A stretch of DNA of 13,473 nt from G963674505 sp964575975. Lineage in GTDB: Bacteria; Desulfobacterota; Desulfobacteria; Desulfobacterales; SKZT01. Positions within the stretch are counted from its first letter, which is position 1, and each line of letters begins with the position of its first letter. A model generated the notes under the pieces. The model made no database searches. It was not told where the DNA came from and saw only the letters and a list, made by a program, of their open reading frames with translations. Location of the stretch: NCBI GenBank assembly GCA_964575975.1, contig CAZNTU010000152.1, positions 1 through 13,473 of the forward strand, read 5' to 3'. The translations under genes and the position numbers were made by a program. Below, piece after piece: positions 1 to 6,129 of the stretch.

Positions 1-1
1 C

Positions 2-754
2 GGACCTCCGGACATCCAGAACCGCGCTCGTCCGCTGGCCAAGGGGGGCGAATCCTACGAAGCGGCGGCCGGGACAATCCGTTATTTCGGAAAGAAAGGC
101 GCCCATTTCGGCATACGCGCCACGATTACCCGGTCGGTCGTCGAAAGGACGGTGGAAATCGTGGAACACCTCTGGGAGGAGTTCCGCCCCGAATACCTTC
201 ACTTGGAGCCCGCATGGCTTTGCGGCCGATGCCACACGACCGGCGAAAGGCCCCCCTCGGACCGGGATTTCATCGACCAATTTCTGGCCGCGTCGGAGCG
301 CGCCGGGGAGTTGGGCTTGCTGCTGCACTACAGCGGCGCCCGCCTCGACGTCCTTACCTCCAAGTTCTGCGCCGCGCCCGGCGACGGCTTTTCCGTCCTT
401 CCCGAAGGAGTCGCCACGTCGTGTTTCGAGGTCACGGAGCCGGACGACCCGCGCGCGGAACTGTTCCATTACGGCCGATACGACGAGGTCGAGAAGCGAT
501 TTGCATTCGACCGGGAAAAAATTGAAACCCTCAGGAAATACTCCGTGGACAACATCCCGTATTGCCGGGACTGCTTTTGCCGGTGGCACTGCGCGGGAGA
601 CTGCCTGGCGAAGGTCCTGGAAAAAAGCGGGTTGAAAGGACACCAGGGAAGCATTCGCTGCGAACTCAACCGGGCCTTGACCGCGAGATATTTGGACGAC
701 CTCGTCGGGGCCGCGGAGAAAGAGCGATTCGGAAATGACGCCGGCGGGCGGTAA
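2..754 (+). CDS. Radical SAM/SPASM peptide maturase, C-terminal part (5' end outside window)
   Basis: The reading frame is open from base 2, so the gene starts before the window; 250 residues are visible. Counting from the GTG at 152 as residue 1, the C-terminal half shows a complete SPASM cysteine pattern: C73, then G86-x4-C91, then C138-x2-C141-x5-C147-x3-C151, and a final C170, with one extra cysteine at 143. This is the auxiliary 4Fe-4S cluster domain of enzymes such as anSME and of sactipeptide/ranthipeptide maturases. The residues before 152 (IRATITR-like strand and following helix) look like the late part of the radical SAM barrel. The CxxxCxxC core motif would lie upstream and is not seen. 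The gene ends 30 bp before a Cys-rich small ORF on the same strand, which is the usual arrangement for a RiPP maturase and its substrate. SPASM identity is strong; the substrate is inferred from neighbourhood. An anSME-like sulfatase maturase is the main alternative, but no sulfatase is present. Confidence 0.88.
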   Translation, partial: GPPDIQNRARPLAKGGESYEAAAGTIRYFGKKGAHFGIRATITRSVVERTVEIVEHLWEEFRPEYLHLEPAWLCGRCHTTGERPPSDRDFIDQFLAASERAGELGLLLHYSGARLDVLTSKFCAAPGDGFSVLPEGVATSCFEVTEPDDPRAELFHYGRYDEVEKRFAFDREKIETLRKYSVDNIPYCRDCFCRWHCAGDCLAKVLEKSGLKGHQGSIRCELNRALTARYLDDLVGAAEKERFGNDAGGR

Positions 755-773
755 AGGCCCGAAACAGAGAGCT

Positions 774-777
774 GGAG
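774..777 (+). promoter_or_regulatory. Ribosome binding site of the Cys-rich peptide gene
   Basis: GGAG sits 7 nt before the ATG at 785. It supports translation of this small ORF from that ATG rather than from a later start. Confidence 0.6.
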
Positions 778-784
778 AAACGAC

Positions 785-1129
785 ATGTCGGACAAACCCA
801 AGGACAGGCCCGAACAAAAGGACCCCGAAACCGCAGTGGAACCTCCGCGGATTTTCCTGATCGTAGGCGAGAAGAAATTTCCCCGTCCAGGGCTGGAAAC
901 CTGTTTCGCCGAGGCCTCCGGAGAAGGCGCGGAGGACGACGATTCCGTGCCGGAGGTCTACTGCTCGTGCAACAAGGTGAGACGATGCTCCTGCGTGCCC
1001 GTCTGCACATGCCAGGCGGTGTGCGGATGCGTCGGAAATTGCTCGTGCGTGAGCCACCGGAGCTGCTCCTGCGTCGGGCATTCCTCGGGCGGAGGAGTGG
1101 CCGGATGCCGGTGCGCGCCGGTGCATTGA
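785..1129 (+). CDS. Cys-rich small protein with seven CxC motifs, candidate RiPP precursor
   Basis: 114 residues with a GGAG ribosome site 7 nt upstream. Residues 1-59 look like a leader: charged and Pro-rich at first, a short hydrophobic strand (IFLIVG, 23-28), then an acidic stretch (47-53) with a single Cys at 40. Residues 60-110 contain 14 cysteines, all in Cys-X-Cys pairs at 60/62, 68/70, 74/76, 80/82, 86/88, 94/96 and 108/110. The middle units repeat every six residues (CxC plus three residues, often starting with Val). A Ser/Gly-rich hinge (100-107) precedes the last CRC, and the protein ends APVH. There is no signal peptide. The gene lies directly after a SPASM maturase, so a modified peptide with thioether links is the best reading. 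A metallothionein-like metal-binding protein is the main alternative. I do not recognise the exact family. The leader/core split is inferred. Confidence 0.85.
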   Translation: MSDKPKDRPEQKDPETAVEPPRIFLIVGEKKFPRPGLETCFAEASGEGAEDDDSVPEVYCSCNKVRRCSCVPVCTCQAVCGCVGNCSCVSHRSCSCVGHSSGGGVAGCRCAPVH

Positions 1130-1218
1130 TTTTTTGGACTCGATCCCGACGTCGGCCATACCGAAACCGCAATCTACGCCGATACCGATTTTCCATTCGA
1201 AAGACAAGAGGCGCAAAC

Positions 1219-2541
1219 ATGGAAGGAAACAAAAACATACCCCGGTTCGTTGGTTTTATTACGTTCGCCGTCTTGCTCCATGCTTTCTTGCTCGCCCCGG
1301 CCGTCGGTCTCGCCGACGTTGAAACGGAGAACGAGGAAGTCGAAGTTCCCGAATACGAATACGACGGGGGCGGCTTCGACGAACACGCTTTTTCCTCGGC
1401 GGAACAGATGATGGAAGTGGCCCCCGTTCAATCATCAAGTCCTCTCATGTTCGAATTGCTCAGAACCGTCGAAATGCATCAATTGAAAAGATCCATGGAG
1501 ACCGGCAGGGACGCCTCCAGACCGGTCATGGACGACGATATCGTGTGGAGGGCTCTTGTGGACGCGAACCCGTTTCGAAGTCGGCAGGAGGTCCAGAGTT
1601 CGTTGAAGAACTGGGCCGTTATCGCCGCAAGCGTGATCGCCGGTCGAAGGGAGGCCGCACCGCCGGGAAAGTTCGAGGTGGCGAACGCTCTTTACAAAGG
1701 CGGACAGCTCGAAGAGGCTTCCGCTATGTACCGGGAGATTCTGGCCGAATATCCCGGGGACTGCGGAGCCCGCAACAATTTGGCACTCGTCCAAATGCAT
1801 CGGGGAAACGACCTGCTCGCGCAGCTTCACTTGGAAATCTTGGCATCCGCCTACCCCGACTATGTTCCGGCGCTCGTCAACCTGACAACCGTTTATGTCA
1901 GGGAGGGGTTCGTACGCAAGGCGAGGAATCTGTCGAGAACTCTGGCGGGTTCGAATAAAATGGTCCCGATGGCGGCCTTCAACGAATCCTGGTTCCTGAC
2001 CGGGGAAAACAAGTTCGACGCCGCCTCGGCCTTGATGCTTCCCTACGACATCGATTCCTTGCCCTCCCGGTATGGGGAATTCCGCAAGCAGATCGACGAG
2101 ATGAAAGCGCTGCATGCGAAAAAGTCCGCCCCGAAAAGCCCGTCGGAGGGAAACGACCTTTCCGACGATGAAATCCCGGTCGAGCATGGACTGCTTGACC
2201 TTCCGAAAAGCCCGTCGGAGGGAAACGACCTTTCCGGCGGCGGGAACGAAAGCTTCTGGCATACAGGCCTGGCCGGAACGCTGGGAGTCAGATCGTCCGT
2301 ATTCGGCCGGATTGTCGCCATAGTCGCTTTCTGTTTCCTCGCCTTTCTCGCCATGGGAATCTCGGCGGCCGTCGGTTCCGGGTCGGCGAATGCGGACGGC
2401 GCCGGATGCATAACGTTCGCGGTCGTGGGAACGTCGCTGTATATCCTGTCCTGGGGAATTCCCCGGGGCGGATGGGGGTGGACGATTTTCGCGGCGTTCC
2501 TCCTCGTTTGCGGTGCGCTGAGCGCCTCCGCGTCCAAGTAG
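1219..2541 (+). CDS. TPR protein with signal sequence and C-terminal membrane segments
   Basis: 440 residues from the ATG at 1219, which has an AGAGG-like ribosome site and is followed directly by a signal sequence or membrane anchor (hydrophobic 10-32). The frame stays open further upstream but overlaps the Cys-rich gene and lacks this logic. An acidic segment follows (34-58). Residues about 151-240 show TPR-like helix pairs (ANALYKGGQLEEASAMYREIL, then NNLAL and LVNLTTVYVREG units). Residues 305-315 and 329-339 are an exact 11-residue duplication. The C-terminus has about three hydrophobic segments (365-386, 395-413, 419-437). The TPR part is therefore probably periplasmic, or cytosolic if the first segment is not cleaved. 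It may scaffold partners at the membrane. It sits between the peptide gene and the second radical SAM gene, 89 bp after the former, so it could serve the same pathway, but no specific function is recognised. Confidence 0.85.
   Translation: MEGNKNIPRFVGFITFAVLLHAFLLAPAVGLADVETENEEVEVPEYEYDGGGFDEHAFSSAEQMMEVAPVQSSSPLMFELLRTVEMHQLKRSMETGRDASRPVMDDDIVWRALVDANPFRSRQEVQSSLKNWAVIAASVIAGRREAAPPGKFEVANALYKGGQLEEASAMYREILAEYPGDCGARNNLALVQMHRGNDLLAQLHLEILASAYPDYVPALVNLTTVYVREGFVRKARNLSRTLAGSNKMVPMAAFNESWFLTGENKFDAASALMLPYDIDSLPSRYGEFRKQIDEMKALHAKKSAPKSPSEGNDLSDDEIPVEHGLLDLPKSPSEGNDLSGGGNESFWHTGLAGTLGVRSSVFGRIVAIVAFCFLAFLAMGISAAVGSGSANADGAGCITFAVVGTSLYILSWGIPRGGWGWTIFAAFLLVCGALSASASK
2131..2236 (+). repeat. 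Exact 34-bp direct repeat pair inside the TPR gene
   Basis: Copies at 2131-2164 and 2203-2236 are identical (beginning ccgaaaagcccgtcgg) and 72 bp apart, which keeps frame. Both encode the 11-residue motif starting PKSPSEG. They lie in the linker between the TPR part and the membrane segments. Exact DNA identity points to a recent duplication or an inserted dispersed repeat rather than protein-level selection. Confidence 0.9.
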
Positions 2542-2555
2542 GCAAGGCCGGAAAA

Positions 2556-4133
2556 TTGCCTTCGATATCGAAATCGGGATCGCCCGCCAGGTGGGTATTC
2601 ATTCGTCCCCGGAATCGCAGTCCGTATTACGATCCGGAAATTCAGGAGCCGCTGGGGCTCGAATACCTGGCCGCCCATAGACGGTCTGTCGGCGATTCGG
2701 TGCTGATCCTGGACGCGGCCCTCGACGGACTGGAGGACGAGCGACTGGCGAAGCGAGCGGTCGCGTTCCGCCCGGACGCGGTCGGCTTCTCCGTCATGAC
2801 GGTCCAGGAACTGGAATCGGTGCGGGCCATTCACGCCCAAGCCCTTAAATCCTTGAACGGTCGCGAGATCGCGTGGATTGCCGGGGGCAATTTCGTTTCG
2901 ACCGAGTCTCCGTCGGCCCTTCGACTTCTTCCGCCCGGAATAACGCTTGCCCGCTTCGAGGGAGAGCGCGCTTTGGGCGACTTCTCCGCCGACTTGGCCG
3001 GGGCGGGTCCTCGACCGAAGGAGATTTCCGGTAGTCCGGTCCGTCGCCTGGAGGACCTGCCCTTTCCGGAAAGGCCCTATGCGGACATGATTCTGGGAAA
3101 CGACTGGGCGTTCAATATCCAGGGTTCCAGAGGATGCTGCGGAAACTGCGCCTATTGCAGTTCCCCCGGAATGGCGAAGGACGGAAAAAACGGTTGGCGG
3201 GGCAGGCCGGCGTGGCATGTGGCCGAGGAGATTTCCCATTTGAACCGGAGATACGGGGCCTTTTCCTTCAATTTCGTGGACGAGGATTTTCTGGGACCGC
3301 CCCGCCTTGCGCTCGAGCGCGCCCGCGATTTCGCCGACGAGCTTCGACGGCGGCGCCTGAAAATTTCGTTCGGAATCCAGGTGCGTCCCCACGCCATCAC
3401 CGAAGAAATTTGCGACATTCTGGCCGACGCGGGCCTCGTCTACGTGTTCATGGGGATCGAGTCGGATTCCGCCGGCGATTGCCGCCGTTGGGGCAGACCC
3501 TGGGTGCTGGACCCATGGCGTTTTGTCGAGCGTCTCAAGAGCCGGGGCGTGGGGGTCAACGCGGGAGTATTGCTTTTTCATCCGCATTCCACGTTGGAGG
3601 GAGTCCGCCGTTTCGCCGACAGCCTCTACTCCTGCGGTCTGCTGGAGCACAGGGCCGCCACCAACCGTCTGGACGCCATGCCCGGCTCCCGGATGCATCG
3701 GGCGGGGGTGAAGGACGGCCTGATTCCAGAGGACGTTCCGGGTCCCCAACCTCTGCCTTTCGTTTTTCCGATCGTGGAATCTCTCCATCGGGACGTGCTG
3801 GACGCCGTCAATCCTCTCGGCCCCACCTGCATGCATACCTTGTGTCGCCTTCCGCCCGCTCTTGCCAGAAGATTTGCAAATCGGGGGCCTGCGGACGAAG
3901 TCGCCAGGCTCGAAACAATCGTGCGGTTTCACTCGGAGGCCGTTTATCTTTCCCTGGGAGCCTTGCTGGACGAGTACGAATCGACGGGAGCCCGTTCCCG
4001 AAGACTGGTTTCCGATCTTCGGCGACGCAACCTGGACCTGGCCTTCCAGGCGGCGAGGAAGCTTTTCGAACAAGGCTTCGCGACTTCCGAGGAGGCTCTT
4101 CGACACGCTATCTCACTGGACGGGGGGCCTTGA
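2556..4133 (+). CDS. B12-binding-type radical SAM enzyme
   Basis: 525 residues from a TTG at 2556, chosen because it follows the TPR stop by 14 bp, has an AAGG-type site upstream and places the usual N-terminal strand (WVFIRPRN) near residue 15; an in-frame ATG at 2406 would overlap the TPR gene by 136 bp. Residues 12-155 resemble the Rossmann-like cobalamin-binding domain (PEIQEPLGLEYLAA, then VLILDAALDG and AVGFSVMT). The cobalamin DxHxxG motif is replaced by D53-A-A-L-D-G58, so the lower-ligand His is missing. The radical SAM motif is C194-x3-C198-x2-C201 (RGCCGNCAYC). Later core motifs follow, including FNFVDEDF (238-245) and FMGIES (298-303). Enzymes of this class methylate, ring-rearrange or otherwise modify unreactive carbons. 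Its TGA overlaps the start of the next gene (TTGA), implying translational coupling. The substrate is unknown; peptide modification is one possibility from context. Confidence 0.88.
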   Translation: MPSISKSGSPARWVFIRPRNRSPYYDPEIQEPLGLEYLAAHRRSVGDSVLILDAALDGLEDERLAKRAVAFRPDAVGFSVMTVQELESVRAIHAQALKSLNGREIAWIAGGNFVSTESPSALRLLPPGITLARFEGERALGDFSADLAGAGPRPKEISGSPVRRLEDLPFPERPYADMILGNDWAFNIQGSRGCCGNCAYCSSPGMAKDGKNGWRGRPAWHVAEEISHLNRRYGAFSFNFVDEDFLGPPRLALERARDFADELRRRRLKISFGIQVRPHAITEEICDILADAGLVYVFMGIESDSAGDCRRWGRPWVLDPWRFVERLKSRGVGVNAGVLLFHPHSTLEGVRRFADSLYSCGLLEHRAATNRLDAMPGSRMHRAGVKDGLIPEDVPGPQPLPFVFPIVESLHRDVLDAVNPLGPTCMHTLCRLPPALARRFANRGPADEVARLETIVRFHSEAVYLSLGALLDEYESTGARSRRLVSDLRRRNLDLAFQAARKLFEQGFATSEEALRHAISLDGGP

Positions 4134-5131
4134 ACCGGAATCGCTGCAAAATATCGGCTCCCGCCTCCGACTTGGAGCAGGCGGCGCGCCTTTTGGAAGC
4201 GGGCGCCGACGAACTGTATTGCGGGATCCTCCCGGACGACTGGATTCGCCGGTTTTCCGACGCGGACTTTCTTACGCGCAGACAGGGAACGCTCGCACAT
4301 TTCTCCCGTTGGGAAAGCTTGAAGGAGGCGATCGACCTCGTCCACGAAGCCGGTCGAGAGATTTTTCTGACTCTCAACCAGCGCTATTCGCCGGTGCAGG
4401 AAAAATACGTTCTGGCGGCCCTTCGAAAATGGGAGTCGCTGGGTGGAGACGCCTTGATCGTCGCGGACCCGGGGCTTCTCCGCTTTCTGAACGGGGAAGA
4501 ATTCCCGATGCGAATTCACCTTTCCCTCATGGTCGGGGTTTACAACTCGTCCTCCGCGAACTTTTTCCGAAAATGGAAAATCGACAGAATCGTGTTGCCG
4601 AGGGAACTCTCCGTGGAGGAAATCGGGGACATTGTCGCCAAGGCCGATTCGAGCCTTCAATTCGAGGCCCTGGTGCTTCATCAGAAATGCAGGTTCATCG
4701 ACGGCGCTTGCGGTTTCTACCACGGGACCAGGCAGGTCGGGAAATCCCCCGCATCCTTGGACTCGATTCGCGAACCCGGAGAGGAGCTTTGCGTTTTCGC
4801 AATTCCGGACCCCCTGTACGAGGGCCACGGATGCCATATCGAGTGGACGGGACCCGACGGCCCCGTCCGGCCCTCCGGCCCGGAACCGAGTCCCTCGTGC
4901 GCCGCCTGCGCGCTTCCGCCGCTCTTCGATGCCGGCGTAAGGCATTTCAAACTGGCCGGAAGAGGATACCCGACCGAAATCCTCGTAGATTCGATACGTT
5001 TCATCGAATTCGCGATCGATGCGTGGGACTCGGGGACAAACCCGGACGACGCGCGCGAATCGATAAAAAGAGCTTATGCCTGGACATTTGGCCGGTCGTG
5101 CGACTCCGGCCGATGCTACTATTCGAAATAG
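4130..5131 (+). CDS. Peptidase U32 family protein, UbiU-like (4Fe-4S)
   Basis: 333 residues from a TTG at 4130 that overlaps the preceding stop in a TTGA. The protein begins with the U32 barrel signature (ISAPASDLEQAARLLEAGADELYCG) and continues with TLNQ (81-84), DALIVADPG (107-115) and LPRELSVEEI (156-165). Cysteines at 187 and 194 (C-x6-C), 235 and 257/260 correspond in order to the UbiU cluster ligands (E. coli C169-x6-C176, C193, C232). KLAGRGYPTEI (274-284) matches the conserved K-x-x-GR element near the C-terminus. Known U32 members of this type (UbiU/UbiV, TrhP, RlhA) carry out O2-independent hydroxylation, with prephenate reported as hydroxyl donor. The next gene looks like the UbiV partner. 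No ubiquinone gene is in view, so the substrate may be different, for example the product of the adjacent radical SAM enzymes (inference). It is unlikely to be a true peptidase. Confidence 0.85.
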   Translation: MNRNRCKISAPASDLEQAARLLEAGADELYCGILPDDWIRRFSDADFLTRRQGTLAHFSRWESLKEAIDLVHEAGREIFLTLNQRYSPVQEKYVLAALRKWESLGGDALIVADPGLLRFLNGEEFPMRIHLSLMVGVYNSSSANFFRKWKIDRIVLPRELSVEEIGDIVAKADSSLQFEALVLHQKCRFIDGACGFYHGTRQVGKSPASLDSIREPGEELCVFAIPDPLYEGHGCHIEWTGPDGPVRPSGPEPSPSCAACALPPLFDAGVRHFKLAGRGYPTEILVDSIRFIEFAIDAWDSGTNPDDARESIKRAYAWTFGRSCDSGRCYYSK

Positions 5132-5134
5132 GAG
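5129..5134 (+). promoter_or_regulatory. Ribosome binding site deciding the GTG start of the UbiV-like gene
   Basis: TAGGAG overlaps the stop of the preceding gene and sits 9 nt before the GTG at 5144. It supports this non-ATG start and coupling to the upstream cistron. Confidence 0.6.
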
Positions 5135-5143
5135 TACGGAACC

Positions 5144-6007
5144 GTGCAAATCGCCCGATGGATGGACTGGCGCTCCGGAAAATTTCCCGAACGGGAAGCC
5201 GACAGAATCTATTTGGGACACGAAACCTGCCAAGTGCTGCTTCCACCTCCGGAATTGGCGGTCAAGCACGCCGAAGCCGCGAAAAAGCGCGGGGCGCAAG
5301 TCACCCTCGTCACTCCCTTCCTGATCGACGTCCATCTGGAAAAGACGAAAAGACTGGCGCACGCCCTGCTTGGTTCGACCGGACCGCTGGAAGTGGTAAC
5401 TGCCGACTGGGGGCTGATCGGCCGGTTGGCCGGCAACCCGGACTTTACACTGGTCCTTTCCCGTCTTTTGGCGGCGCAAGTTTTGGACGAACGGATAGAA
5501 CGATTCTTTTGGGAACCCGAACGGTTTCCTCGAACGGAGGAGCAAAGCTCCTTCGGAAACGGGTGCGTTAAAAAGGTTCCTTTTGGCCGCGAACTGCTCG
5601 AGCACTGTCGCACGTGTTGGTTGGACCGGGAAATGTCCGCGGATTTCCTCCGGCGGTCCGGGGTCCGGGGCGCGGAAATCAACTTTCCCCCCCTGGGATT
5701 GAAAAGAAACAGAAAGGAAGAGGGAGAAGGAATAAGGCGAAACGACCTTCGCTTTCACCTTCACGCGTCCAACGTTCTAATCGCCGCCACGAGAACCTGC
5801 CCGGTCGAAGCCGACGATTTCTCCCGAAGAGAATGCGCACCTTCGGAGGATTGCGACAAGATCCGCCCCTGGAAGTCGAAGAGCTTCGACGCCGAGTTTT
5901 TTCGCCGAGGAAACGCCCTGTATTATCGTCTCCCCGATAGTACGCTTTCCAACATCCCCGATTTCGTGGATCGAATCGTGTTTGATGATCGTATGGGACG
6001 TACATGA
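5144..6007 (+). CDS. U32-family UbiV-like partner protein
   Basis: 287 residues from a GTG at 5144, close to the length of E. coli UbiV (about 298). The N-terminus has ADRIYLGHETC (19-29), parallel to UbiV's IYLGEAVC with its first cluster cysteine. An AEAAKKRGAQVTLVTPFL strand-helix unit follows (43-60). Late cysteines C219-x11-C231-x5-C237 resemble UbiV's C180-x12-C193-x3-C197. Additional cysteines at 141, 155 and 158 are not explained by UbiV. The gene follows the UbiU-like gene by 12 bp with a shared stop/ribosome site. The two probably form a heterodimer with one 4Fe-4S cluster each, acting as an O2-independent hydroxylase or related enzyme. The middle (130-200) is divergent and Arg/Lys-rich. 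Sequence similarity is weaker than for the neighbour, so the assignment rests on the cysteine layout plus the gene pair. Its TGA overlaps an ATG of a nuclease fragment (ATGA). Confidence 0.72.
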   Translation: MQIARWMDWRSGKFPEREADRIYLGHETCQVLLPPPELAVKHAEAAKKRGAQVTLVTPFLIDVHLEKTKRLAHALLGSTGPLEVVTADWGLIGRLAGNPDFTLVLSRLLAAQVLDERIERFFWEPERFPRTEEQSSFGNGCVKKVPFGRELLEHCRTCWLDREMSADFLRRSGVRGAEINFPPLGLKRNRKEEGEGIRRNDLRFHLHASNVLIAATRTCPVEADDFSRRECAPSEDCDKIRPWKSKSFDAEFFRRGNALYYRLPDSTLSNIPDFVDRIVFDDRMGRT

Positions 6008-6129
6008 CCGTCAAGTCGGAGGACTATGTCGCTCACGGGGTCGAAGAATATTGGATCGTCGATCCCGAATATGAAAATGACGGGCTTGGTTTCAGAACTC
6101 TGATCGTATCGAACCGCACTTTCGGCCAA
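6004..6129 (+). pseudogene. Truncated Uma2-type endonuclease remnant (C-terminal part)
   Basis: From the ATG at 6004 the frame encodes TVKSEDYVAHGVEEYWIVDPE, a close match to the conserved Uma2 segment in which a Lys, a Tyr, GV-x-EYW and VDP follow the catalytic core. The upstream two thirds of an Uma2 protein (about 190 residues), including the first catalytic acids, are absent: in this frame two TGA codons lie just before the ATG and the U32 gene occupies the region. Recognisable homology ends by about 6130, where the convergent AAA gene ends; the frame stays open further only as antisense. The remnant is therefore probably inactive debris. Its ATGA overlap with the previous gene is probably accidental. 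Confidence 0.6.

Noticed and set aside
1107..1136. Possible terminator after the Cys-rich gene (CCGG stem plus a run of six T)
   Set aside because: The stem is only 4-5 bp and the T-run starts about 9 nt after it, so it is too weak to call.
1146..1155. 10-bp perfect palindrome CCGACGTCGG before the TPR gene
   Set aside because: A single short palindrome in GC-rich sequence is expected by chance; no promoter elements accompany it.
967..1218. Longer start of the TPR gene inside the Cys-rich peptide gene
   Set aside because: The ATG at 1219 gives a signal sequence at the very N-terminus; the extension is Arg-rich and covers the Cys-rich coding region in another frame.
2043..5764. Long open frames antisense to, or out of frame with, the radical SAM and U32 genes
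   Set aside because: They overlap genes with clear catalytic motifs and encode low-complexity Arg/Gly/Ser-rich sequence without domains.
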